A program made the position numbers and the translations under genes. This document shows, in pieces, positions 27,729 to 36,243 of a DNA stretch of 64,000 nt. Position 1 is the stretch's first letter. Every line of letters starts with the position of its first letter. Source of the stretch: a bacterium (GTDB lineage Bacteria; Vulcanimicrobiota; Xenobia; Xenobiales; JADMJV01); assembly GCA_018266105.1 (NCBI GenBank), contig JAFEBA010000025.1:27315-91314 (forward strand). The letters run 5' to 3'. A model generated the notes under the pieces. The model saw only the letters and a list, made by a program, of their open reading frames with translations, did no database searches and was not told where the DNA came from.

Positions 27729-29201
27729 TCATTTGAGCCAGAAGTTGTAGGTCACGGCCAGGCCGATAATCAGGCCGACGGCCACCCCGATTGGAGCGAG
27801 GGCGCGGATCAGCGATGTCCGACGCAAGAACATGAAAATCGAAAGCAACAGGCATAAGGGCAGGAGGCATACCAATCCAACCACTCCGCCCGTGGCAAGC
27901 GTGCCTACCAGTTGTCCCGTCCAATGGGAAGCAGGTAGCATCAACCCCAGGCTGCCGATTCCCGCCAGGGCCAGAATGGTCGTGCCTTCGTCTTCGATGA
28001 AGCCAAAGATGCCGCCCGATGACGTGGGTTCTGTCGGATCTGGCGGTGGAGCCGGAGCGGGCTTCTTGGCGACGGCCGTGGGTGGCTCAGGTTTCAGCGG
28101 CACGACGGCCGCTTGCTTCTTGTCGACCGAGGTTTCCAGAGGGGGAGGTGGGCTGGGCCTGATGACCACGCTGGGAGGTTCCCCGTTGGTTCTCAGGTCG
28201 AGCTTTCTTGGTGGTGCCTTAGCCGTCTCTTCACTCTTGGGTCGGGGTGTTTCTGGGGCAGGTTGGTCGCTGGAGCGACGAGCTTCGATGACCGGGGCCG
28301 GGGCTTTCTTTTCAGTCGACTCCTTCAGTCGCAGCGGCTTCAATTCGGTCGGAATGGGCGCGGCCACCGAAGATTCTGATCCCGCCGCCGCCAGAGCCGT
28401 GCGCATGGCCGCCCGCATATCCGCGGCTGTCTGATAGCGTTCGTCGGGATTTTTGGCCAGGCTCTTGACGACCACCTGAGAAACCGGCTCGGGGATTGTA
28501 AAATCTACGGCTGTCGGCGGGTCAGGTGCGGTGAAGAGCTGTTTCTTCATGATCTCGGCAATGGTGTCGGCATGAAAGGGGCTGAAACCGGTCAGCATTT
28601 CGTAAAGGATGACGCCGCAGGCATACAGGTCAGAGCGAGAGTCTGTCTTACCCTCAAACTGCTCGGGAGCCATGTATTCCGGGGTGCCCAGCACCGACCC
28701 CGTTTGCGTCAATTTGCTGGCTGACTTCATCTGAGCAATGGAAAAATCGGTCAGGGCGGCGTCGTTTCCGTCCGTGACCATGACGTTCGCAGGTTTGATA
28801 TCGCGGTGAACAATGCCCTGGCGGTGGGCGTGGTCCAGGGCCGCCAGCAACTGATCCACCAGCCGAACGGCGTCGTCCACGGGAACCCGCCCGTGGTCCT
28901 GGACGTAGTTTTTCAGAGTGCGCGAGCCCAGATACTCCATGGCGATGAAGTAGAGGCCCTCGCGATCGCAGAAATCGTAGACCTGCACGATATTGGGGTG
29001 ACGTAATTTTGCGGCGATGCGGCCTTCGCGCCGGAAGCGTTCCACGAACTCTTCGTCTCGAACAAATTCGGGAGCCATGAGCTTGATGGCCAGTTCCCGA
29101 CCCAGATTGTCCTGGTAGGCTAAATAGACCGTGCCCATGGCTCCACGGCCTAATTCACGAACGACTTTGTAGCCGCCTATCATTTCAGGCGCGGGTGGCA
29201 T
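27729..29201 (-). CDS. membrane-anchored Ser/Thr protein kinase (PknB-like)
   Basis: 490 residues. Kinase domain 8-265: glycine loop LGRGAMGTVYLA, lysine in ELAIKLMAP, catalytic HRDIKPANVMV near 131 and the activation segment TQTGSVLGTPEYMAPEQ. The magnesium motif is DFS (LTDFSIAQ near 149), where DFG is normal. A Pro/Lys/Glu-rich linker (about 270-400) leads to three hydrophobic segments near the C-terminus (about 412-488), so the kinase faces the cytosol. No PASTA repeats are present. A PP2C phosphatase is encoded at 20069. Confidence 0.92.
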   Translation of the reverse strand: MPPAPEMIGGYKVVRELGRGAMGTVYLAYQDNLGRELAIKLMAPEFVRDEEFVERFRREGRIAAKLRHPNIVQVYDFCDREGLYFIAMEYLGSRTLKNYVQDHGRVPVDDAVRLVDQLLAALDHAHRQGIVHRDIKPANVMVTDGNDAALTDFSIAQMKSASKLTQTGSVLGTPEYMAPEQFEGKTDSRSDLYACGVILYEMLTGFSPFHADTIAEIMKKQLFTAPDPPTAVDFTIPEPVSQVVVKSLAKNPDERYQTAADMRAAMRTALAAAGSESSVAAPIPTELKPLRLKESTEKKAPAPVIEARRSSDQPAPETPRPKSEETAKAPPRKLDLRTNGEPPSVVIRPSPPPPLETSVDKKQAAVVPLKPEPPTAVAKKPAPAPPPDPTEPTSSGGIFGFIEDEGTTILALAGIGSLGLMLPASHWTGQLVGTLATGGVVGLVCLLPLCLLLSIFMFLRRTSLIRALAPIGVAVGLIIGLAVTYNFWLK

Positions 29202-29275
29202 GTGTTCGATTTTTTTCGACGCTTGAGTAGCGAGGCCTCTCTTAGCTCAATTGCAAAGCCAAGGTTTGGTGGGCA

Positions 29276-31165
29276 TCAGTCTTCGAGCGTCGAGGTATCT
29301 CCGATCGGCTGTCCCAATTCTTTGGCTTTCAGCAGCCGTCGCATGATCTTGCCGCTGCGCGTTTTGGGAAGCTTATCCACGATTTCGATCGCGTCCGGCC
29401 GGGCGATCTTGGAAAGATGAACGCCTACATGCTCGCGCAGTTCATCCTCGAGGTCCTCGCTGGCTTGTTTTCCGTCGCGTAGCACCACGAAAGCTTTGAT
29501 ACTGTTGCCCTTCACTTCGTGGGGCAAACCGATGCAAGCGGCTTCGGCCACGGCCGGATGACTGACCAGAGCGCTTTCCACTTCGGCTGTGCCCAGGCGA
29601 TAGCCACTGACCTTGATGACGTCGTCCATGCGCCCCACGATCCAGATGTAGCCGTCTTCATCCTTTCGGGCGGAATCACCAGTGGTATAGCAGCCTGGGA
29701 TTTTGCTCCAATAGACTTCCTTGTAAAGCTCCGGATTCTTATAGAGAGTCCGCAGCATGGAGGGCCAGGGTTTCTTGATGACCAGATAACCGTCCTGGCC
29801 TCGGGGCACAGGCTGTCCGTGCTCATCCACCACGTCGATATCGATGCCGGGTAGAGGGCGAGTGGCCGTGCCGGGCTTGAGCTCCACACAGGGCAATGGA
29901 GAGATCATGAAAGAACCGGTCTCGGTCTGCCACCAGGTATCCATAATCGGGCAGCGTTCTTTGCCGATAACCTTGTGGAACCAGCGCCAGGCTTCCGGAT
30001 TGATGGGTTCTCCGACGCTTCCCAGCAGTCGCAGACTGGAAAGGTCGTGGCGTTCCGGCCAGGCCTCGCCGTAGCGCATCAGTCCGCGAATGGCGGTGGG
30101 TGTGGTGTAAAGAATGTTGACGCCCAGCCGAGCCACGATGCCCCACCAGCGGTCGGGGTAGGGAAAGCTGGGAGCGCCCTCATACATGACCTGAGTGGCT
30201 CCGGTCAAAAAGGGAGCGTAGACGATGTAGGTGTGACCGGTCACCCAGCCGGCGTCCGCAGTGCACCAGTAACGGTCGTCATCCTGGATATCGAAAACAT
30301 TCTTGAAGGTGCTGTAGGCGCCCACCATGTATCCGCCGTGCACGTGCAGGATGCCCTTGGGGCGCCCGGTGGTGCCCGAGGTGTAGAGAATGAAAAGAGG
30401 ATCTTCACTGTCCATGGGTTCGCAAGGGCAGGGTCGGGAGGCGATGGGAAGCGCTGCCAGTTCGTCATACCAGAAGTCGCGACCCTGCTCCATGGGGATC
30501 TTGAGGTCGCCGTTCTTCTGAGTTACCCGCCGGACCACGAGTACGGCCTCCACGCTGGGCGATTTGCGCACAGCCTGGTCGACCATTTCTTTGAGGGGAA
30601 CGACCTTTTCGTTCATGAAGCCGCCGTCGGCCGTGATCACCAGACGAGATTCCGCATCCATAATGCGCTCATGCAGAGCGTCCACTGAGAATCCACCAAA
30701 AATCACACTGTGGATGGCGCCGATGCGGGCGCAGGCCAGAATGGCCATCAGCTGTTCAGGAATTCGGGGCATATAAATCGTGACCCGATCACCCTTGTGC
30801 ACTCCCAGGCTCTTGAGCACATTCGCGAAGCGCGTGACCTCGCGGTGCAGTGCGAAGTAGCTGTAGCTGCGGTGCTCTCCCGTTTCGCTTTCCCAGATCA
30901 GGGCCAGCTTGTTCCGTCGCCAGGTCTTGAGGTGACGATCCAGGCAGTTGTGCACGATGTTGCACTTTGCACCCAAAAACCACCTGGCGAAAGGAGCCTG
31001 CCAGTCCAGTACCTGGCTCCAGGGCTCAAACCACTCCAGTTCAGAGGCTTCCTTCTCCCAATAGGCCTCCGGGTCGGCGGCGGCACGCTGCGAGATTTCT
31101 TCATAACTCTTGATGCGTGCGCGTTCGAGAGTTGCGGCAGAGGGGGGGTAGAGGTCCTGTTGCAT
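29276..31165 (-). CDS. acs: acetyl-CoA synthetase (AMP-forming)
   Basis: 629 residues. Activates acetate to acetyl-CoA through acetyl-AMP. Adenylation motifs are FILYTSGTTGRPKGILHVHGG near residue 255 (YTSGTTGRPKG), MDTWWQTETGSFM near 405, TGDSARKDEDGYIWIVGR near 490 and the catalytic lysine in LPKTRSGKIMRR near 600, which is also the site of regulatory acetylation in known homologues. ATG 31165 lies 7 bases after the B3/B4 gene, so they may be co-transcribed. The frame open to 31345 lies inside that gene. Confidence 0.96.
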   Translation of the reverse strand: MQQDLYPPSAATLERARIKSYEEISQRAAADPEAYWEKEASELEWFEPWSQVLDWQAPFARWFLGAKCNIVHNCLDRHLKTWRRNKLALIWESETGEHRSYSYFALHREVTRFANVLKSLGVHKGDRVTIYMPRIPEQLMAILACARIGAIHSVIFGGFSVDALHERIMDAESRLVITADGGFMNEKVVPLKEMVDQAVRKSPSVEAVLVVRRVTQKNGDLKIPMEQGRDFWYDELAALPIASRPCPCEPMDSEDPLFILYTSGTTGRPKGILHVHGGYMVGAYSTFKNVFDIQDDDRYWCTADAGWVTGHTYIVYAPFLTGATQVMYEGAPSFPYPDRWWGIVARLGVNILYTTPTAIRGLMRYGEAWPERHDLSSLRLLGSVGEPINPEAWRWFHKVIGKERCPIMDTWWQTETGSFMISPLPCVELKPGTATRPLPGIDIDVVDEHGQPVPRGQDGYLVIKKPWPSMLRTLYKNPELYKEVYWSKIPGCYTTGDSARKDEDGYIWIVGRMDDVIKVSGYRLGTAEVESALVSHPAVAEAACIGLPHEVKGNSIKAFVVLRDGKQASEDLEDELREHVGVHLSKIARPDAIEIVDKLPKTRSGKIMRRLLKAKELGQPIGDTSTLED

Positions 31166-31172
31166 AGGGGAC

Positions 31173-31793
31173 CTACTTTGCCAGGCTGGCCCCGCAGTCC
31201 TGGAGCAGTTCCTGATAGAGACATAGGCTGGCTTCAACTTGCTCCGGGATTTCCTGGCAGCCCCAGATGAGAACCAGAATTCGCCGCGTTTCTCCGGTCG
31301 TTTTGGTCCTCTGCGAATCTTTGACCGGCGACCCGCAGGGTCCATGGGCGTCCCAGAAGCAGACCAGACCCTGCAGGTCCAGCTCCTGTCCGCTGGGGTT
31401 GAACACGTAACTGACTTTCTCTGGAACGATCTTGACCTGGTAAGGTGCTTGAGCCAGGTCCAGGTCGATCACGCTGATGGGCAGCCCGCTGTGCAGAGAA
31501 ACCGCGTTGCACACGTCCACGGCCGCGTTGATGGGGTTGAGGTAGCCTTCCTGGAAGGCTTTTTCAAGATACTCGCTGGCCGGTTTGCTGCGGCCGGTGG
31601 GCTTAAAGCCACCCAGGCGGAGGAGATTGCGCACCGCTGCCTTGATCGCTTCATCCGGGGCGAATCCGGGAGACTCTTGCTTGCGGAGCAGCCTGAGAAC
31701 TCGCTCCGAGGCGGGACACTCCTTCAGCGGTCTGGGAAACTCGGCTGTAAAATGGCGTGCCAGAAGGCGTTCATGAGGAGCGAATTCGATCAT
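31173..31793 (-). CDS. B3/B4 tRNA-editing-domain protein
   Basis: 206 residues from ATG 31793, which overlaps the upstream stop as ATGA. The core AIKAAVRNLLRLGGFKPTGRSKP (FKPTGRSKPASEYL near residue 67) and INAAVDVCNAVSLHSGLPISV are the hallmark of stand-alone proteins related to the B3/B4 editing domain of the phenylalanyl-tRNA synthetase beta chain. The family may edit mischarged tRNAs or bind free amino acids; no reaction is established. It is flanked by a STAS-like protein and acs. Confidence 0.75.
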   Translation of the reverse strand: MIEFAPHERLLARHFTAEFPRPLKECPASERVLRLLRKQESPGFAPDEAIKAAVRNLLRLGGFKPTGRSKPASEYLEKAFQEGYLNPINAAVDVCNAVSLHSGLPISVIDLDLAQAPYQVKIVPEKVSYVFNPSGQELDLQGLVCFWDAHGPCGSPVKDSQRTKTTGETRRILVLIWGCQEIPEQVEASLCLYQELLQDCGASLAK

Positions 31794-32137
31794 GCCGGTT
31801 GTTTGCGAAAAAAGTCGGGGTATTTGCGGTCGAGCATCCGCAGCTGAGCTTCCACGGCGGCGCTCTCCAGCCCGGCCTCCAGGTCCGGGGCGGCTCCCTG
31901 GACGGACAGGCGCGCTCCGCACAGAGTGATGGTATCCAGCACCGGGCGAAAGGACCACCAGTGACTTAGCGATTGTTCACAGGACCCTTGCAAATCCAGC
32001 ACCAGATGGTGACAGCCCGCGTCGGCGGCATCCACCAGTTCACGACTCAGGCTTTCCAGTTCGCCCTGATCCAGACAGCCTTCAACGCGAAAGGTCGCCT
32101 TGAACTCATCGGTTGTGCGGCGCCAACCCCCGGCCAT
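31790..32137 (-). CDS. small STAS-like protein
   Basis: 115 residues. The order of strands and helices (FKATFRVEGCLDQGELESL, then HHLVLDLQGSCEQS near residue 45) resembles a STAS or anti-anti-sigma fold, but the conserved serine and flanks are not clear. It lies 8 bases after the Lys/Thr-rich small gene and is coupled to the B3/B4 gene. Function unknown; the call is tentative. Confidence 0.45.
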   Translation of the reverse strand: MAGGWRRTTDEFKATFRVEGCLDQGELESLSRELVDAADAGCHHLVLDLQGSCEQSLSHWWSFRPVLDTITLCGARLSVQGAAPDLEAGLESAAVEAQLRMLDRKYPDFFRKQPA

Positions 32138-32145
32138 GGTGTGAA

Positions 32146-32454
32146 TCAGAATTCGTCTTCGCCGCGCGGTGGCAGCATATCGCCCTTGCGCAGAGCGCGC
32201 AGCCGGTTGAAGGCGGCGTCGATCTTGGTGGCTTTCTCGCGCAGGCGCAGGCCTCGGCGTCGATCATATGGATGGCCGGAACTCTCGTTCTCGGTCAGGG
32301 ACTCGACCGCGGCCTTGGCGGCGCGGATGGCGTCCCGCCAGAGCTCTTCCTCGAGTTGTTGTTCCAGGCCCAGTGCTTCCTCGCGCAGTGACTCGAGGGC
32401 TGAAGGCGTTTTTTTGGTTGTTTTTTTGCTGCTAGTGGTGGTTGTGGTCCCCAT
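32146..32454 (-). CDS. small hypothetical protein, Lys/Thr-rich N-terminus
   Basis: 102 residues from ATG 32454 (in-frame start also at 32472). The first 20 residues are a Thr/Ser/Lys-rich, probably disordered tail encoded by T-rich runs on the plus strand; the rest is helical and charged (EALGLEQQLEEELWRDA). No recognised domain. It is head-to-head with the acyltransferase gene. Confidence 0.5.
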   Translation of the reverse strand: MGTTTTTSSKKTTKKTPSALESLREEALGLEQQLEEELWRDAIRAAKAAVESLTENESSGHPYDRRRGLRLREKATKIDAAFNRLRALRKGDMLPPRGEDEF

Positions 32455-32505
32455 GCAAGCCTGGTTCTCCACCGGGGCTAGGGGGCCCTTTAGTGGGTCG
32501 GGCGA

Positions 32506-34398
32506 ATGGCGGTCGGCAAAATGAGTGACACCCTGAAGTATCGCAAGGATATCGACGGTTTGCGGGCTGTATCGGTCTTGCTAGTTGTTTTTTATCACGC
32601 CGATTTACTCCAGTGTCCTGGTGGCTACATCGGGGTTGACGTTTTCTTCGTGATCTCCGGTTACCTGGTCTCCCAGGTTCTTCTGCGTGAACTTGAGGCG
32701 GGCAGGTTCTCGCTAGCAACATTCTTCGCGCGCCGCATTCGACGTCTGCTGCCGGCTCTGATGGCAGTGTGTCTGGCCACTCCACTGGCTGGCTGGTTTC
32801 TTATGCTTCCGGAAGAATTCAAGCATCTGGGCCAGGTTCTGGTCAGTCAGCCTTTGCTGGCGGCCAATTTCGTCTATGCCGCCACCATGAAGTTTGGTTA
32901 CTTTGCTACCACCGCCGAGAATTATCCGCTGCTTCATCTCTGGTCCCTGGCTGTGGAAGAGCAGTTTTATCTGCTCTTTCCCCTGCTTCTTTGGCTGGTC
33001 TATCCACGCCTGGGTCGTAGCCGGCGTAACGCTATGTTCGGGATCCTTTTCCTGTTCTCTTACGCCTGTTCGGTTTGGGGGTCGCCGCGCTGGCCGGTGC
33101 CCGCCTATTTTTTGCTACCCACACGAGCTTTCGAGGTCCTGGCTGGTGTGCTGGCCGGCCAGTTGCTCTGGCGACCCCCCGCGGTTTTTCGTGAACTGGC
33201 CAGCTGGTCGGCCATTCTTTTAGTGCTGGCCAGTGCCTGGCGACCGGCGGATGGCACTCCGTTTCCCGGGTTCATCGCCATCTTTCCCACTTTGTCGGCC
33301 GCCACGTTGCTGTGGGTGGGCTCAGTTGGTGGTAGCTCCCTGCATCGGGCGCTGTCGCTGAAGCCACTGGTGGCCATCGGCCTGGGTTCTTACTCGATGT
33401 ACCTGTGGCATTGGCCAGTGATTGCGCTCCTCCACTCGACCTTGCTGTGGAAGCCTCATTTTGGCACCTATCTGCTGGTATTGCTCTTCCCCATCTCTTA
33501 TTTCTCCTGGCGTTACATCGAGCAACCGTTACGCCGCCGACCTCTCAGCAATGGTCAGGCTTTTGGCCTGGCAGGGGCCGGCGGCCTGCTGGTCGCCGCC
33601 CTGGGAGGCCTGATCTGGCTTTCTCAAGGCTTTCCGTTCCGTTTACCCGAGCACAGCCTGAAGCTGGCCGCTCAGGAGTTTACTCCCAATCCATTTATTC
33701 AGGACCATACCGCCGAGATGATCTTGGCGGGGCAACTGAGTCGGTTTGGGGGGCTCGGCAAAACCCGCCTGATGGTGATTGGGGATAGTCACGCCATGGC
33801 GGTCCTGCCCGGTCTGGATCAAGCCTGTCGTGAGTCTGGCCTGAGCGGTCTGGCTATCACTCGTTCTTCGACTCCACCTTTGTACTGCGAACTCACCCAC
33901 AATACCGGTTTGCGAGGCCAGGCGCTGCGTGATTTCTGCGCGGCCCTGCGTGAGCGGGTGAAACAAGAAAAACCTGAGCTGGTTCTGCTGGTGGGCTCCT
34001 GGTGGAATTATCAGCGCGAGCCCGGTTTCGCCGAAGGACTGGCCGAGACGGTTCAGTTCTGTGCCGCCGACGGCCGGCGCTGTTTCCTGATGGGAATGGT
34101 GCCGGATGTGGCACGCAAAGTTCCGCGAGCGCTGGCCTTTCAAGAGTGGCGAGGTGGGCGCGGCTGGGACATCCGCGTTCCGCTCAGCGAGCAGAAGCAG
34201 CGCAACCAGCATCTTCAGGGTCTATTGGCCGGCCTGCCCGTGACCTATGTGGACCCACTGCCCTTTTTCGAGACCGCCGAGGGCCGGGTGGCCGTGGAGA
34301 AGGACGGCTTTGCTCTCTACCGGGATGAGGGGCACCTCTCGGTAGACGGCAGCCGCCTGTTTGCGCCCCTTTTGCTAGGCCGACTTCAGATAAAGTGA
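32506..34398 (+). CDS. acyltransferase 3 family protein with C-terminal SGNH domain (OafA-like)
   Basis: 630 residues. Membrane O-acyltransferase: N-terminal KDIDGLRAVSVLLVVFYHAD carries the family's catalytic histidine region, followed by VDVFFVISGYL and about ten membrane helices to residue 380. The C-terminal 250 residues are an SGNH domain (LMVIGDSHAMAVLPG near 424, DEGHLSVDGSRLF near the end). Such two-part enzymes O-acetylate cell-surface glycans. ATG 32506 or ATG 32521 could be the start; neither has a clear ribosome site. The 3' end overlaps the convergent mgtE by 24 bases. Confidence 0.88.
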   Translation: MAVGKMSDTLKYRKDIDGLRAVSVLLVVFYHADLLQCPGGYIGVDVFFVISGYLVSQVLLRELEAGRFSLATFFARRIRRLLPALMAVCLATPLAGWFLMLPEEFKHLGQVLVSQPLLAANFVYAATMKFGYFATTAENYPLLHLWSLAVEEQFYLLFPLLLWLVYPRLGRSRRNAMFGILFLFSYACSVWGSPRWPVPAYFLLPTRAFEVLAGVLAGQLLWRPPAVFRELASWSAILLVLASAWRPADGTPFPGFIAIFPTLSAATLLWVGSVGGSSLHRALSLKPLVAIGLGSYSMYLWHWPVIALLHSTLLWKPHFGTYLLVLLFPISYFSWRYIEQPLRRRPLSNGQAFGLAGAGGLLVAALGGLIWLSQGFPFRLPEHSLKLAAQEFTPNPFIQDHTAEMILAGQLSRFGGLGKTRLMVIGDSHAMAVLPGLDQACRESGLSGLAITRSSTPPLYCELTHNTGLRGQALRDFCAALRERVKQEKPELVLLVGSWWNYQREPGFAEGLAETVQFCAADGRRCFLMGMVPDVARKVPRALAFQEWRGGRGWDIRVPLSEQKQRNQHLQGLLAGLPVTYVDPLPFFETAEGRVAVEKDGFALYRDEGHLSVDGSRLFAPLLLGRLQIK

Positions 34399-35751
34399 GG
34401 CCATGCCCAGCAAAAGCAGAAATCCGATCCAGTCGGTGAGGGTGGTCAGCCATACGGTTGAGGCTAGAGCCGGGTCAACATTGAGCCGCTTCAGCAGCAC
34501 CGGGATCATGCTGCCTCCCAGGGTGGCCAGCACGACGTTTCCGCTCATGGCCAGAAAAACGATGCCTGAGAGTTGCCAGTTGTGAGACATCCAGTAGGCC
34601 AGGCCGGAAGTCAGGGTACCGGCCAGCAGGCCGTAAAGCAGGCCGAAGCTCACTTCCTTACGCAACACGGTGACTACGTCGCGACGGCCGATTTCATTGA
34701 GGGCCAGGCCGCGCACCACCAGAGTCGAGGTCTGGCTGCCGGCATTGCCGCCGTGGCCGGCGATAATCGGCATGAAGCTGGCCAGCAGCGCGGCTTGAGC
34801 GATGGTGCTCTCGAATAAGCTGACAATAAAGGCCGAAAAGAAGCCGATGACGAGGTTGATGATCAGCCAGGGCACACGCACCCTGATGGCTTCGAATACC
34901 GGGCTGAAAGGGGAGGCGTCCGACTTCAAGCCGACCTGCAGATAAATATCCTCCGTGGCCTCTTCCACCTGGACGTTGAGAACTTCGTCGGCGCGCAGCA
35001 GGCCCATCAGTTCTCCCTGCCCGTCCACCACCGGTAGGGCCAGCAATCCATAGTGGCGCAGGCGTTCGGCCGCCTGCTCCTGGTCCGTGTCGATGTTCAC
35101 GCTGATGACATCCGTCACCATGATCTCGCGCAGGGCGACCTGGGGCTGAGAAGTGATAAAGTTGCGAATACTGACCACGCCTTGGAGCACATTGCTCTCG
35201 TTCACGGTGTAAAGGTAGAAATGCTCACCGCTATCGGGTTTCTCGCGGCGTAGGTAGGCGAAGGCTTCCTCCACCGTCCAATCCGCCTGCAGGGCCAGCA
35301 CATCCGGCGACATCCAGCGGCCGACCACGTCTTCGGGCAGGCTGAGCAGTTCGGAGACTTCCTCACGGTTGGCCAGCTGGGAAAGAACCGGGTTAACCCG
35401 TTCGTCGGGAAGCTGCTCGACGATATCGGCGGCCACCACCTCGTCCACGCAGACCAGGATGCGGGCCAGTTTGGCGTTATCCAGACGAGTGACGAAGCGA
35501 TTGCGCGGTTCATCTTCCAGGAAGTCCAGGATCTCTGCGATGTCCTCGTCGCCCAGATGGGACAGGACGATGTCGCGCACGTTCTCTGGCAGCGCTTCCA
35601 GCGCGTCGGCCTGGTCGGCCGGGTGGAACAGCTCCAGTCGGGCCGCCGCCAGCTCCATTTCGCCGTGTTCCACAAAGGTGGTGAGCTCATCTCGGAGGAG
35701 ATAGAGAAGCTCTTCGTTCTCCTGCAGGGAACGAGTGGCGGAGGCGGCCAT
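34375..35751 (-). CDS. mgtE: magnesium transporter MgtE
   Basis: 458 residues, normal length. Cytosolic N domain of helical repeats (LARLELFHPADQADALEAL-type, near residue 30), a tandem CBS pair (about 140-260, VSIRNFITSQPQVALREIM) that senses Mg2+, and five membrane helices (about 285-455) containing the pore signature GNAGSQTSTLVVRGLALNEI near 345. Gates Mg2+ entry as a homodimer. It starts 8 bases after the HIT gene on the same strand. Confidence 0.94.
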   Translation of the reverse strand: MAASATRSLQENEELLYLLRDELTTFVEHGEMELAAARLELFHPADQADALEALPENVRDIVLSHLGDEDIAEILDFLEDEPRNRFVTRLDNAKLARILVCVDEVVAADIVEQLPDERVNPVLSQLANREEVSELLSLPEDVVGRWMSPDVLALQADWTVEEAFAYLRREKPDSGEHFYLYTVNESNVLQGVVSIRNFITSQPQVALREIMVTDVISVNIDTDQEQAAERLRHYGLLALPVVDGQGELMGLLRADEVLNVQVEEATEDIYLQVGLKSDASPFSPVFEAIRVRVPWLIINLVIGFFSAFIVSLFESTIAQAALLASFMPIIAGHGGNAGSQTSTLVVRGLALNEIGRRDVVTVLRKEVSFGLLYGLLAGTLTSGLAYWMSHNWQLSGIVFLAMSGNVVLATLGGSMIPVLLKRLNVDPALASTVWLTTLTDWIGFLLLLGMASLYLKSA

Positions 35752-35759
35752 GGGGGAGG

Positions 35760-36155
35760 CTACTTGAGCGCCTGGCGCAGTTTTTCGGCGGCCGCGTCCA
35801 GTTCGGCCGCGGTGGCATGCAGATTCTGATTGGAGAAATCCATGTCGTTGCCTGAATTGATGGGGACTACATGAAAGTGCACGTGGGGAACTTCAAGCCC
35901 CGCCAGCATAAGTCCCACCTTCTCGGGCTCAAAAGCTTGCTGGGCGGCCCTGGCGATACGCTGAGCCACCTGCATGCAGTGGTGTAGGAGCTCTGGCTTA
36001 AGATCGATCCAGTGATCCACCTCTTCAACGGGAACGACCAGAGTGTGGCCGGGTTGCAGTGGATGGATACTAAGGAACGCCACGCACAGAGGGTCGCGAT
36101 GGACGAAACGGCCGGGCAATTCCCCGTTGATGATGCGAGTAAATAAGGTGGCCAT
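35760..36155 (-). CDS. HIT family protein
   Basis: 131 residues. Nucleotide hydrolase or transferase of the histidine triad superfamily, Hint-like. The triad VPHVHFHVVP is near residue 85; the N-terminal FTRIINGELPGRFVHRDP is also typical. ATG 36155 is preferred to the frame opening at 36224, whose extra residues are not conserved. Followed by mgtE. The in-vivo substrate is not predictable. Confidence 0.9.
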   Translation of the reverse strand: MATLFTRIINGELPGRFVHRDPLCVAFLSIHPLQPGHTLVVPVEEVDHWIDLKPELLHHCMQVAQRIARAAQQAFEPEKVGLMLAGLEVPHVHFHVVPINSGNDMDFSNQNLHATAAELDAAAEKLRQALK

Positions 36156-36243
36156 GGCACGGCGGCTTCGGTCCCCCGAATGGAACCCCTGTTCATAGGC
36201 TGGCAACAGTTCTGGGTCAACCACCTCGTATACTGGGCTGGCT

